Shown here piece by piece: positions 46,827 to 54,826 of a stretch of 64,000 nucleotides of DNA. The position numbers and the translations under genes are program-made. The DNA is taken from NCBI RefSeq assembly GCF_000739915.1, contig NZ_BBJT01000007.1, forward strand, positions 62,001-126,000, written 5' to 3'. Below the pieces are notes generated by a model. The model had not been told where the DNA came from. It did not search any database and saw only the letters and a list, made by a program, of their open reading frames with translations. Source of the stretch: Paenibacillus chitinolyticus NBRC 15660. GTDB taxonomy: Bacteria; Bacillota; Bacilli; Paenibacillales; NBRC-103111. Every line of letters starts with the position of its first letter. Within the stretch, counting starts at the first letter, position 1.

Positions 46827-47651
46827 TCAGCCTTTGACCGCCCCCGCCGTAATGCCTCTTACGAGCTGCTTGACGCCCAGCGCGAGCAGCAGGAAGGACG
46901 GAAGCAGGACAATGGTGATTCCCGCGAGAATCATGTTCCACGACATGACTTCCGCATGCTGGAGCATGGCGACGCCGATCTGAACGGTCCGCATGGACAC
47001 CTTGTTCGTGATGAGCAAAGGCCAGAGGTAGCTGTTCCAGTGCGTCAGGAACTCATAGACGGCAAGCGTGGACAAGGCCGGCTTGGAGAGCGGCAGCACG
47101 ATGGAGAAGAAGTTCCGCCAGTGCCCGCATCCGTCGATCTTCGCCGCATCGAACAATTCGTGCGGCAGCTGGAGGAAAAACTGGCGGAGCAGGAACACGC
47201 CGAAGGCCGCCGCCATAAAAGGCACGATCAGGCCCGGATAGCTGTCCATCCATCCCCATGACTTGATCGTCAGGTAGTTCGGAATGATGGTGACTTCCCA
47301 CGGGATCATCATGGTCGCCAAGAAAACCATGAACAGGGCATTTTTTCCCGTAAAATTCAGAAAAGAGAACGCATAGGCCGCCATGGCGGACGTAATGACC
47401 TGGCTGACCATAATCGCCGACGACACGATAAAGCTGTTCAGAATGAACTGAAAGACCGGGACGTTGTCGATTGCGGCTTTAAAATTCCCCCAGTAAAGCT
47501 GGCTCGGCACAAGCGCCGGCGGGAATTTGGAAACCTCCTGCTCCGTCATGAACGAAGAGAAAACCGTGAACAGAAGCGGGTACAGAACCACCAGGGCCAG
47601 CACGATAAGAAGCAGGTAGAGCAGCGTGTTGTTCAGTCTCCGTGCGATCAT
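46827..47651 (-). CDS. ugpE: glycerol-3-phosphate-type ABC transporter permease
   Basis: A 274-residue MalG/UgpE-type permease with six helices. The ATPase-docking EAA loop reads ELFDAAKIDGCGHWRNFFSI. ATGA overlap with ugpA. The FPPALVPSQLYWGNF segment is typical of family members. Confidence 0.92.
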   Translation of the reverse strand: MIARRLNNTLLYLLLIVLALVVLYPLLFTVFSSFMTEQEVSKFPPALVPSQLYWGNFKAAIDNVPVFQFILNSFIVSSAIMVSQVITSAMAAYAFSFLNFTGKNALFMVFLATMMIPWEVTIIPNYLTIKSWGWMDSYPGLIVPFMAAAFGVFLLRQFFLQLPHELFDAAKIDGCGHWRNFFSIVLPLSKPALSTLAVYEFLTHWNSYLWPLLITNKVSMRTVQIGVAMLQHAEVMSWNMILAGITIVLLPSFLLLALGVKQLVRGITAGAVKG

Positions 47652-48553
47652 TGATAATGCACCTTCTTTTCCAGAACCGTAAATTGCAGAACGGTCAATA
47701 TCAGAATGATAAAGAAGAGAATGAGCGCCTCGGCGCTGCCCGTTCCGAAACGGAAGTTGACGAAGGCTTCCTGGTAGATGGAGTAAACGACCACATTCGT
47801 CGAATCCATCGGGCCGCCTTTAGTCAGAATGTTGATTTGTCCGAACGCCTGGAACGCTCCGATCACCGATACGATTAGAGCGAAGAACAGCGTCGGGGAC
47901 AACAGCGGCAGAACGATCTGGAGGAAGGTGCGCACCGGACCGGAACCGTCGATTTTGGCGCTCTCGTAAATTTCTTCCGGCACCCCCTGCATGCCGCTGG
48001 ACAGCACGATAAAGAGGAAGCCCATGTTCATCCAGACAGTCATGAGGGAAACGGAGATCAGCGCCCACGCGGGATCGGTCAGCCACGGAATGGCTTGGAT
48101 GTGAATCAGGCTCAGGAAGTAGTTGAGCATGCCGGCCGTAGGATGAAACAGCAGCAGCCAGATGATCGAGCCCGTACCTACCGAAATGACGAGGGGCAGG
48201 GAAAACACGAACTGGAAGATCTTCATCCCTTTCAGCTTATTGTGTGTAAAGGCCGCCAGGAGCAAGGCCCAGATGATACTAGTCGGCACGGTATATAAAA
48301 TAAAGAGCAGCGTCACTTTCAGATCCGAATAAAACTGACCCGACTGGAACAATTCGACGAAGTTATCAAACCATACAAATTCGGCTACACGCCCCCTCGG
48401 ATCGGTGAGCGTCATACTCAGGTAAACCGATCTCAGCATCGGGTAGAACAAAAAGGTGGCGAAAATAATCAGGGACGGCGCCAGAAAGAAATACGCAAGC
48501 GCGTTTTCCCGCCATCTTTTCTTTTTTGATAAAACGCTTTCATGACTTGGCAA
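47648..48553 (-). CDS. ugpA: glycerol-3-phosphate-type ABC transporter permease
   Basis: A 301-residue MalF/UgpA-type permease. EAA loop EEIYESAKIDGSGPVRTFLQI. Start is TTG 48553, 8 bases after AGGGG; an ATG at 48560 is in another frame and ends at once, so it is not the start. First gene of ugpA-ugpE-ugpB, behind a cre site and an antitermination leader. Confidence 0.92.
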   Translation of the reverse strand: MPSHESVLSKKKRWRENALAYFFLAPSLIIFATFLFYPMLRSVYLSMTLTDPRGRVAEFVWFDNFVELFQSGQFYSDLKVTLLFILYTVPTSIIWALLLAAFTHNKLKGMKIFQFVFSLPLVISVGTGSIIWLLLFHPTAGMLNYFLSLIHIQAIPWLTDPAWALISVSLMTVWMNMGFLFIVLSSGMQGVPEEIYESAKIDGSGPVRTFLQIVLPLLSPTLFFALIVSVIGAFQAFGQINILTKGGPMDSTNVVVYSIYQEAFVNFRFGTGSAEALILFFIILILTVLQFTVLEKKVHYQ

Positions 48554-48703
48554 GCGGCATACCCCTCTCTCTCAATCGTGCTTTACACCCTACCCGTCCG
48601 GAGGTTCATCTGCAGCTTGAACCGGGTCCCGGCTTCACCGGAGGAAGTCCTCTTTAGGGGGAACACACCCGGTAAAACGGCGGATAGCCGTTATAATCCG
48701 ACA

Positions 48704-48824
48704 GAAAAAAGATTCACATAAATTGCAAGGCCGCTTGGACCTTGCAACTTACGTGAATCTCCACATCTCCGTCACAAATTATTAACTTATTTCATATCAT
48801 AAGCGGTAAAATCGGGTATGTCAA
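48704..48824 (-). promoter_or_regulatory. ugpA promoter and GlpP-type antitermination leader
   Basis: Promoter TTGACA, 17 bases, TATGAT (48796-48824). RNA: AAGTTAATAA, TGTGACGGAGA-TGT-GGAGA (GGAGA pair at 48758-48770), then a 20-bp terminator stem with two G-U pairs (arms 48740-48759 and 48711-48730) and a six-T tail. The second GGAGA overlaps the foot of the stem, as in the other two leaders. Confidence 0.85.
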
Positions 48825-48832
48825 CGCTTACA
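48819..48832 (-). promoter_or_regulatory. CcpA cre site at the ugpA promoter
   Basis: TGTAAGCGTTGACA matches the Bacillus cre consensus TGWAANCGNTNWCA at every defined position. Its last six bases are the -35 box, so CcpA binding would block RNA polymerase. Predicts glucose repression of G3P uptake. Confidence 0.7.
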
Positions 48833-48850
48833 GACCATTTTTTTACTAAG

Positions 48851-48886
48851 AAAAAAACGGAATCATCCTTTAGATAGATGACTCTG
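48851..48886 (-). terminator. terminator of the padR operon
   Basis: GAGTCATC pairs with GATGATTC on the minus strand, followed by seven T. It insulates the ugpA promoter just downstream. Confidence 0.8.
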
Positions 48887-48916
48887 TTATGGTTTATTTC
48901 AGACTTTGAACGAAAT

Positions 48917-49603
48917 TTATCCCGCAGCCCCCGCTCCTCCCCGTTTTCCCCTGCCCCCAAACATCACTTTCTGTCCGGCATATCCTCCCGCAAAAATCAG
49001 CAAAGAAATCCAGGGCGATACGGTAAAGACAGGCAGGTAAGGCTTTAACAGTATCCCGGCAGCAGTCACCGCTCCGATACTTACGATGTACAGCAGCAGG
49101 AAAAACAGACGAAATTTACGCTCGCTCCCGTTAAAGGCGGTTTTATTCATCAGAGCAAGAACAAGCTTCACCACAAGGATGGAGTCAACGGCGACAATAA
49201 GCAGAAAAGCCGGGCTGACTTCGTTCATTCGTCCGATCTCAGCACCCGCCATTATCGTTAGAAAGCCGGTAACGGCGTAGGCCAGGAACATCCAGGTAAG
49301 GGTGATCCACGGGATCATAACAACCATGCGGAGCCGCTCCGCCCGGCCCCGAGAAGGCAGTTGGGAAACAAGATCTTTACAGTATGCGAGAGGATCGGTT
49401 CCGAATACGACGCGGGCGCTGCGTCCTTCCTTCTGCGCCTGCAGCAAGTGCTGAAGCATTTCAAGGAGCAGTTCTTCCCCCTGTCTCTCATCGATATCGC
49501 TCGTGCGGATATAAACAAGCATGCCTCCGTAGTACTTTTTATTTTCCTCATTGAGCTGCTGCTGCAGCTTGGCATTTTCAGCACTCATTTGACTTGTATT
49601 CAT
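48917..49603 (-). CDS. membrane protein of the PadR-linked DUF1129 type
   Basis: A 228-residue protein. The N-terminal helical soluble part covers residues 1-95, and four hydrophobic helices follow (PWITLTWMFLAYAVTGFLTI, FLLIVAVDSILVVKLVLALM and two more), with a Gly-rich basic tail. Such proteins usually sit beside a PadR regulator, as here with a 4-base ATGA overlap. Function unknown. Confidence 0.65.
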   Translation of the reverse strand: MNTSQMSAENAKLQQQLNEENKKYYGGMLVYIRTSDIDERQGEELLLEMLQHLLQAQKEGRSARVVFGTDPLAYCKDLVSQLPSRGRAERLRMVVMIPWITLTWMFLAYAVTGFLTIMAGAEIGRMNEVSPAFLLIVAVDSILVVKLVLALMNKTAFNGSERKFRLFFLLLYIVSIGAVTAAGILLKPYLPVFTVSPWISLLIFAGGYAGQKVMFGGRGKRGGAGAAG

Positions 49604-49938
49604 CGGGATTGCCCTCCTTCTAAAATGTGATCCACACTCCGCTTCATTGCGCTCCAGTTGTCATGGAACTGCACCAGCACCTCCCCGCCCGCCTCCGTAA
49701 GCCGGTAATATTTCCTTGGAGGGCCTCCGGAGCGTGAGTCGGCCTTCATATAGCCCTCAATCCATTTCTCCTTCTGCATGCGGAGCAGCAGCGGATAAAT
49801 GCTTCCCTCGCTGACATAGTCGAATCCGCTTTCCTGAAGCTTTCGGGACAGTTCGTACCCGTAGACTTCATTCTGCGAGATGATGGCGAGAATACACCCC
49901 TCGAGGATCCCCTTTAACATCTGTGTGTACGTAGAAAT
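49600..49938 (-). CDS. PadR-family transcriptional regulator
   Basis: About 112 residues. QMLKGILEGCILAIISQNEVYGYEL is the PadR N terminus (shown in outline), then GSIYPLLLRMQKEKWIEGY and GGPPRKYYRLTEAG, the PadR wing. The start is unclear. GAGGGGG has good spacing only to an ATT codon at 49938, which would give MSTYTQMLKG, like homologues. ATG 49920 and GTG 49962 lack a ribosome binding site. It probably represses itself and the membrane protein it overlaps. Confidence 0.88.
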   Translation of the reverse strand: MSTYTQMLKGILEGCILAIISQNEVYGYELSRKLQESGFDYVSEGSIYPLLLRMQKEKWIEGYMKADSRSGGPPRKYYRLTEAGGEVLVQFHDNWSAMKRSVDHILEGGQSR

Positions 49939-50080
49939 GTAAATGACCCCCTCAATCCGCACTTATTCATCTGCGCGTCTAACTTGCATTACAATGTAGT
50001 TGCTCAGAAAGAAAACAAGGAGTCTTAATCTGAAGACTACCTTGTTATATAAGTTAGTCTAGCTGACTTTAGTTTTCCTG

Positions 50081-50491
50081 TCAAGCCTCGACCTGATTAC
50101 CCGCAGCCTCCGTCGCAATCTGCCATCGGACGCCGTAAGCATCCTCGATTCTGCCGAACATCGTGCCCCAGAACATCCGCTGCAGAGGCATCAGGACTTT
50201 GCCGCCCTCCGAAAGTGCGCCGAAGACCTGCTCCGCTTCGGCATCCGTGCCGAATTCGAGCGTAAGGTCCAGCCCGCTGCCCCTCTCTACCCGATCGCTG
50301 TCCGCCATGTAGAACGTTAACCCGCACGCCTTCAGCACCAGATGCATCACCCGGTCGCGATCCTGCCCGTATTGGGCGGGCGCATCGCCGAAAGTTTGAA
50401 TGCTCACAATTTCTCCCCGCAGGGCCCGGGCATAAAACGCCCCCTGCTCCCTTGCGTTTTCACTGTACAAATACGGTCGTAAAACAGCCAT
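50081..50491 (-). CDS. VOC-superfamily protein, PhnB-like
   Basis: A 136-residue glyoxalase-fold protein. MAVLRPYLYSENAREQGAFYARAL at the start (in outline), MHLVLKACGLTFYMAD, and FWGTMFGRIEDAYGVRWQIAT at the end match the PhnB/DUF3306-like branch of VOC proteins. Catalytic activity cannot be inferred. AAGGAGA precedes the start. Confidence 0.85.
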   Translation of the reverse strand: MAVLRPYLYSENAREQGAFYARALRGEIVSIQTFGDAPAQYGQDRDRVMHLVLKACGLTFYMADSDRVERGSGLDLTLEFGTDAEAEQVFGALSEGGKVLMPLQRMFWGTMFGRIEDAYGVRWQIATEAAGNQVEA

Positions 50492-50693
50492 CGGAATTTC
50501 TCCTTCGCGTTTTATTCAAGCCTGACATTTGCAAATTTTACTGTTTCAACTTTTCTAGAAAAGGGTATGGCAATTCAGGAGTCTAAACATCGGAATATTT
50601 TTCCTTTTAAACTACCTAAAATCCTTTCTCGTAATAAAACTTTTACATGATTTCATTCCATCCCTGCAATCGAGGAGGTCTTTTATCGGGTGG

Positions 50694-50867
50694 GTGCTCA
50701 TCGGAGCTGTCATGCCTCTGACGGACACCGGGGCGGGAGAAGAATTTTACAGCACGGCCATCGGCGCGACCATTTTGCAGCCTCTGACAGTATGGATTCC
50801 TTTCGGGATGGTCTGGTGGATCCGCAGACAATTCGGCCTGAACGAAGGAGAGGAGATCACGCTATGA
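50694..50867 (+). CDS. small membrane protein, start uncertain
   Basis: About 57 residues with one clear helix (IGATILQPLTVWIPFGMVWWI) and the end QFGLNEGEEITL. GAGGAGG at 50672-50678 would best serve an ATC at 50685; GTG 50694 is the first usual start codon. The stop overlaps the ATG of the next gene by 4 bases, so they are co-translated. Unknown family; it may be an N-terminally truncated remnant. Confidence 0.5.
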   Translation: MLIGAVMPLTDTGAGEEFYSTAIGATILQPLTVWIPFGMVWWIRRQFGLNEGEEITL

Positions 50868-51390
50868 GCCTGTATGCCGATATGTTTATTTCGAAGTGGC
50901 ATCTGATTACGCTCGGTCTTATTCTCATCGCCTGGATTGCCCTTATCGCGGGCGGTTACGACAAGCGGACGATCCTCCGCAGCGGCGGCGGAGCCGTGCT
51001 TCTTTTGTACATCGTTTCGACCATTCCGATCGCCACCATCACCCACGGAGCCCATAAAATCGACGAGTCGATGCGTTCGGAGCTCGATCGGCATTACCAG
51101 GAGCGGATGAGCAAGTCCGAGGTCCGGGAAGATATCGACCGTCTGGCCGTTGCCGCGGGCGCTTTCTCCGATGACGACTCTTACGATATCCGGGTATATG
51201 CCGGAAATTACAGCTCCGCGTATACATTCCGGGGCAGCCTGACCTTCACTACCTATGATGCCCAAGGACAAGTCGTTCATGAAAAATCGTATGACAACGT
51301 CATAATCGCACCCGGCGAGAAAAAAAGCTCGACAACTACTACACGTCGAACACATTCGTTACATACCGGTATACCTTTACCGCCCGGTAG
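50864..51390 (+). pseudogene. two-helix membrane protein with a -1 frameshift at an A7 run
   Basis: MSLYADMF onward reads normally through two membrane helices (residues 12-31 and 42-58) and a conserved-looking extracellular part (DDSYDIRVYAGNYSSAYTF). At GAGAAAAAAAGCTC (51318-51331) the zero frame turns into Thr/Arg-rich nonsense running to 51538 through the terminator. The -1 frame continues sensibly as LDNYYTSNTFVTYRYTFTAR and stops at 51390. Either one A has been lost, the run is miscalled, or ribosomes or polymerase slip there. Family not recognised. Confidence 0.7.
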
Positions 51391-51492
51391 GCGGCCCGGC
51401 AGTCCGGACAGCCGCGTAATATTTTGGCGTGAGGGCTTGCTGCCCGCCTCCTGCTTTACTGGCTGGCGCAAGGGAAAGCAGCGGCAAAAGAA

Positions 51493-51536
51493 AAACAAAG
51501 CATGCCCCGGTTTTAAGACCCGGGCATGCTTTGTTT
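51493..51536. terminator. bidirectional terminator
   Basis: AAACAAAGCATGCCCC pairs with GGGCATGCTTTGTTT. It serves the frameshifted gene on plus and the MBL-fold gene on minus, whose stop codon lies at its right edge. Confidence 0.88.
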
Positions 51537-52305
51537 AGTTGGACGCGGCTCCCGATTCCTCGAGCCACTGCCCGTCCGCCGGAACGTCGGTGCGTTCCGA
51601 CAGACCCTCCTGCTCCAGGCGCGCGCGAAGATCCTCCCGCGTCAGGAGGCAGTGATTGATCGCCTCCATGTGCACGGCGATCACCCGCGTTTGCGGCGCT
51701 TTGCGGCAAACGGCGACCACATCGTCGGCCGTCATCGTGATCGGATCGCCGGCCTTGAAAACGGCACCGCCTGCGTTCACAACCGTTACCGCAGGCTGAT
51801 GCCTCTCCAGCGCCTCCGCCACTTCGGCACAGTAGATCGTATCGCCGGCGATATAGACCGCCGGCTCTCCTTCCGCGCGGAGCACGAAGCCCGACACCGG
51901 GCCCATCGCTGCGCCGATGTCGCCGGTTCCGTGCCGGCCGGATGTCCGCGCGATGAGCAGACCGCGCCAAGCCGTCTCCTCCTCTACGGGCGATACGTCC
52001 GTGAAGCCCTGTTCCGCAAGCGGCTCTGCGTCCCCCGGCTGGCACAGGACGGGCGTTCCCTTGGGCAACCTTCCGGCGGCCTCCGCGTCCCAGTGATCGG
52101 GGTGCAGGTGCGTGATCAGCACCAGGTCCGGCTTCAGCAGGTCTTCCGCAGGTACCGGAAGCGGCACGAGCGGGTTGCGCCGGTCGTTGGCCGTGTTCGG
52201 GATCGGCGGGTTGGCCCCGGCTCCGCTCAACATCGGATCCACGAGAATGCACCGACCTCCGTATTCCAGCCACAGCGTTGCGTTGCGTATCAAACGGATT
52301 TTCAT
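51535..52305 (-). CDS. MBL-fold metallo-hydrolase
   Basis: A 256-residue metallo-beta-lactamase-fold protein. Metal-binding THLHPDHWD, later AGDTIY (bridging Asp) and VIAVHMEAINHCLLTREDL. The order resembles UlaG/YtkL-type hydrolases. Substrate unknown. GGAGG precedes the start. It is divergent from an Lrp-type regulator across an AT-rich gap. Confidence 0.88.
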   Translation of the reverse strand: MKIRLIRNATLWLEYGGRCILVDPMLSGAGANPPIPNTANDRRNPLVPLPVPAEDLLKPDLVLITHLHPDHWDAEAAGRLPKGTPVLCQPGDAEPLAEQGFTDVSPVEEETAWRGLLIARTSGRHGTGDIGAAMGPVSGFVLRAEGEPAVYIAGDTIYCAEVAEALERHQPAVTVVNAGGAVFKAGDPITMTADDVVAVCRKAPQTRVIAVHMEAINHCLLTREDLRARLEQEGLSERTDVPADGQWLEESGAASN

Positions 52306-52444
52306 AGAATCGCCTCCATAAGTGCCAATATCTTTTTAAAAAAGGATTTGATACAATTTTATAAAAAGAGGAGCGGCTCCGGAAAGGACCCCATGAAAGA
52401 TCTGAGGTTGTCCCTTTTTCACCATGAAAGTATTCGGAAGGCGG

Positions 52445-52873
52445 ATGGACATGTTCAGCATTGATGATACGGATCACAAGATTTTGCAGTGCCTTCTGGA
52501 GGATGCGACCCGCTCAAACAAAGAGATCGGCCTCAAGGTTCATTTGACCGGCCAGGCGGTAGGAGCAAGAATCCGGAAGCTGGAGGATTGGGGCATTATC
52601 GAGGGTCGGACCCTCAAGTGGAATCCGGAAAAGCTTGGCCTTACGGTGCACGCGATGGTCACGGTATTTCTGAAATCCCAAAATGCCCACGGTGATCTGC
52701 AAACGTTCGCCTCCAGCGACTCCCGCGTTCTGGAAGCCCATCGCGTCAGCGGAGAGGGCTGTTACTGGCTGCGTGTACAGGTCGGAGACAACGAGGAGCT
52801 CAATGCCTTCCTCGACGATTTACTCAAGTACGGCAATTATAAAGTCAGTTTATCCATCGGCAAAATCAAATAA
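52445..52873 (+). CDS. Lrp/AsnC-family transcriptional regulator
   Basis: About 142 residues. The AsnC-type helix-turn-helix reads IDDTDHKILQCLLEDATRSN and KEIGLKVHLTGQAVGARIRK, followed by a RAM ligand/dimer domain (AHRVSGEGCYWLRVQVGD, FLDDLLKYGNYKVSLSIG). Starts at 52445 or 52451 both follow GGAAG closely. The divergent MBL-fold gene is a candidate target. Confidence 0.88.
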   Translation: MDMFSIDDTDHKILQCLLEDATRSNKEIGLKVHLTGQAVGARIRKLEDWGIIEGRTLKWNPEKLGLTVHAMVTVFLKSQNAHGDLQTFASSDSRVLEAHRVSGEGCYWLRVQVGDNEELNAFLDDLLKYGNYKVSLSIGKIK

Positions 52874-52902
52874 GGTCCCCATCATTTCCCGGAATAAAAC
52901 AA

Positions 52903-52939
52903 AGAAGCTGTCCACAACATAAAGTTGTGAACAGCTTCT
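52903..52939. terminator. bidirectional terminator between lrp-like and csp genes
   Basis: AGAAGCTGTCCACAAC pairs with GTTGTGAACAGCTTCT; the flanking T-run on the minus strand is the better one, so it mainly ends the csp transcript. Confidence 0.85.
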
Positions 52940-52954
52940 CTCGTTTAGCTGAAA

Positions 52955-53155
52955 TTACAGCTTAACAACGTTCTCAGCTTGTGGTCCGCGGTTGCCTTGA
53001 ACTACGTTGAACTCAACGCGTTGGCCTTCGTCCAGGGACTTGAAGCCTTCGCCTTGGATTGCGGAGAAGTGTACGAATACATCGTTGCCGCCTTCAACTT
53101 CGATAAAACCAAAGCCTTTTTCAGCGTTGAACCATTTAACTGTACCAGTTTGCAT
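52955..53155 (-). CDS. csp: cold-shock protein
   Basis: A 66-residue CspA/CspB-type RNA chaperone. [20 protein letters not shown] carries RNP1 (KGFGFI), and DVFVHFSAI carries RNP2 (VFVHF). AGGAGG precedes the start. The promoter lies about 145 bases upstream, leaving a long leader with a 60-base hairpin, typical of temperature-controlled csp genes. Confidence 0.97.
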   Translation of the reverse strand: MQTGTVKWFNAEKGFGFIEVEGGNDVFVHFSAIQGEGFKSLDEGQRVEFNVVQGNRGPQAENVVKL

Positions 53156-53213
53156 GTGTGGTACCTCCTAGAAATTAAATTAACATGTTCTTTTTACTCT
53201 TGAAGCAAATAAA

Positions 53214-53273
53214 AATTCACATATTATAAAAGGCTCCATCTCACAAATGATAACCCTTTATAATAAGTGAATT
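53214..53273 (-). promoter_or_regulatory. long hairpin in the csp 5' leader
   Basis: AATTCACTTATTATAAAGG at one side pairs with CCTTTTATAATATGTGAATT at the other on the minus strand: an AU-rich stem of about 18 bp with one bulge and a mismatch, and a 20-base loop. It sits between the promoter and the ribosome binding site. Confidence 0.65.
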
Positions 53274-53300
53274 CCAGGTTTCAAATACTCGATTGATTTC

Positions 53301-53329
53301 ATCTTACCATAGGCAATTTCCAAGTGCAA
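53301..53329 (-). promoter_or_regulatory. sigma-A promoter of csp
   Basis: TTGCAC, 17 bases, TAAGAT on the minus strand; predicted leader about 140 nucleotides. Confidence 0.7.
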
Positions 53330-53464
53330 GTTATTTTCCAATTCTTTTAGGAAAACAATTTTCGCGGTAACTTTTGCAAACCTGATTAAAGAAAAAGCAA
53401 TGAGGTTAATACTAAGCAACCAGGCAACACAAACTAAAACATAAACATTTAGGAGGTAATCTAG

Positions 53465-53722
53465 ATGAGTTTCTTATGGTCATTAATTATCGGTGGTATC
53501 ATCGGTTGGTTAGCCGGCATGATTATCGGTAAAGATATTCCCGGCGGCATTATCGGCAACATTATCGCAGGTTTCTTGGGCGCATGGCTCGGCGGTCTGC
53601 TGCTTGGCAACTGGGGTCCGGAAGTCGGAGGATTCTACTTCTTCCCTGCTTTGATCGGTGGTATCGTACTGGTATTCATCGTCAGCCTGATCTTGCGTTC
53701 TATGGGAAGCAAACGGGTATAA
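53465..53722 (+). CDS. GlsB/YeaQ/YmgE-family stress membrane protein
   Basis: An 85-residue Gly-rich protein with three helices. IGGIIGWLAGMIIGKDIPGG and GNIIAGFLGAWLGGLL are the family repeats. It is associated with general and envelope stress. TAGGAGG precedes the start. No clear sigma-B promoter is visible. Confidence 0.92.
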   Translation: MSFLWSLIIGGIIGWLAGMIIGKDIPGGIIGNIIAGFLGAWLGGLLLGNWGPEVGGFYFFPALIGGIVLVFIVSLILRSMGSKRV

Positions 53723-53749
53723 CCTTAAGCTAACCTGATTTACAGGATA

Positions 53750-53786
53750 AAAAAGACTACGCGAAACACTCGCGTGGTCTTTTTTT
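53750..53786 (+). terminator. terminator after the GlsB gene
   Basis: AGACTACGCGA pairs with TCGCGTGGTCT, followed by seven T. Confidence 0.9.
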
Positions 53787-53911
53787 GCGCTTTTACCTCG
53801 CTATGTTTTGCAGCTTCACAGCGTTTTTCCAGTGGCTTGCAACTTTTGGAACTATTTGTCCGTTTTATATACAGCAATCTTCCAAATTAATACATGAGGA
53901 GAGTGACTGTC

Positions 53912-54826
53912 ATGAAAAAATATGTCATCGGTTTTGCCGTTGGGGCGATTGTATCCGCATCGACGGTAGCTTACGCAGGCAACACGATACAAGCTGTACT
54001 TTTCCCCGCAAAATATCAGGTAAACGGTGAGTCGAAAACGTTGCCGGACGACTATAAAACATTAAACGTGGACGGACACGCTTACGTGCCGATCCGCTTC
54101 GCGGCCGAAAGCCTTGGCGCCGTAGTGGCTTACGAAGGCAAAACAAACACCATTTCCATCGATAACGGGTTTAACGTGACCACGATGGACAGCACCATCC
54201 GCGCCGGCCATCTGAAAGTGTCCGACACCGCCAGCAGCACGGTGGAAGGTCAGCTTTACATAGGCCAGGACCATTGGGACCGCATGGCGCAAGCACGGAA
54301 CAGTATTGAGCCAGGCTCGGAAGTGGACGTGAAGGGAACTATCTTGTTTTTTGATGCTCAAGGAAAGCCGCTGGGCCAAGCCCCGCTTGAGACCAAGTTT
54401 ACGGCTGAAGGCGATCAAATCAAACCCTTCAAAGCGGTTGCCGACCACAACGTAAGCGGCTATGCCTTCGCTTCTCTTCAAGCCGGGCCTGTGCCGCATC
54501 CGCTGCCTGTTCCTCCGAATCTGTCCATCTCCGACGAGACCGGAACGCTTGGAATCGGAACGCTGAAGCTGATTAAACAGAACGATTTCACGAAAGTGAG
54601 CGGCTGGGTTAGCGTGAAGAAACCGGGTACGCTCCGCTTCGACGCGACCCTCCAATTTTATGATGCGGAAGGCCGGGATCTGGGCACCGCCACTGTAAAA
54701 GGTACGAGCGTCGGAAGTACCGGGGAAAGCCTATCGGCAACCACGTTCGAAACGGTCGGCAAAGGCGATCTCACCGGTTACAAATCCGTGAAGGTAAAGC
54801 TGAATTCCGCCGACCCTGTTCAATAA
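53912..54826 (+). CDS. secreted stalk-domain (copper amine oxidase N-like) protein
   Basis: A 304-residue protein with a signal peptide (KKYVIGFAVGAIVSASTVAYA). A Cu_amine_oxidN1-type stalk domain follows (KTLNVDGHAYVPIRFAAESLG, then YEGKTNTISID), and then two related beta-sandwich units (VKGTILFFDAQGKPLGQAPL and FDATLQFYDAEGRDLGTATV). No enzyme domain; probably a cell-surface structural or binding protein, common in Paenibacillus. ATG 53912 is chosen for GAGGAGAG upstream. Confidence 0.85.
   Translation: MKKYVIGFAVGAIVSASTVAYAGNTIQAVLFPAKYQVNGESKTLPDDYKTLNVDGHAYVPIRFAAESLGAVVAYEGKTNTISIDNGFNVTTMDSTIRAGHLKVSDTASSTVEGQLYIGQDHWDRMAQARNSIEPGSEVDVKGTILFFDAQGKPLGQAPLETKFTAEGDQIKPFKAVADHNVSGYAFASLQAGPVPHPLPVPPNLSISDETGTLGIGTLKLIKQNDFTKVSGWVSVKKPGTLRFDATLQFYDAEGRDLGTATVKGTSVGSTGESLSATTFETVGKGDLTGYKSVKVKLNSADPVQ

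Noticed and set aside
48525-48545. cre-like sequence ATAAAACGCTTTCA in the start of ugpA
   Set aside because: Lacks the TG of the consensus and is explained by coding; the real cre is at 48819-48832.
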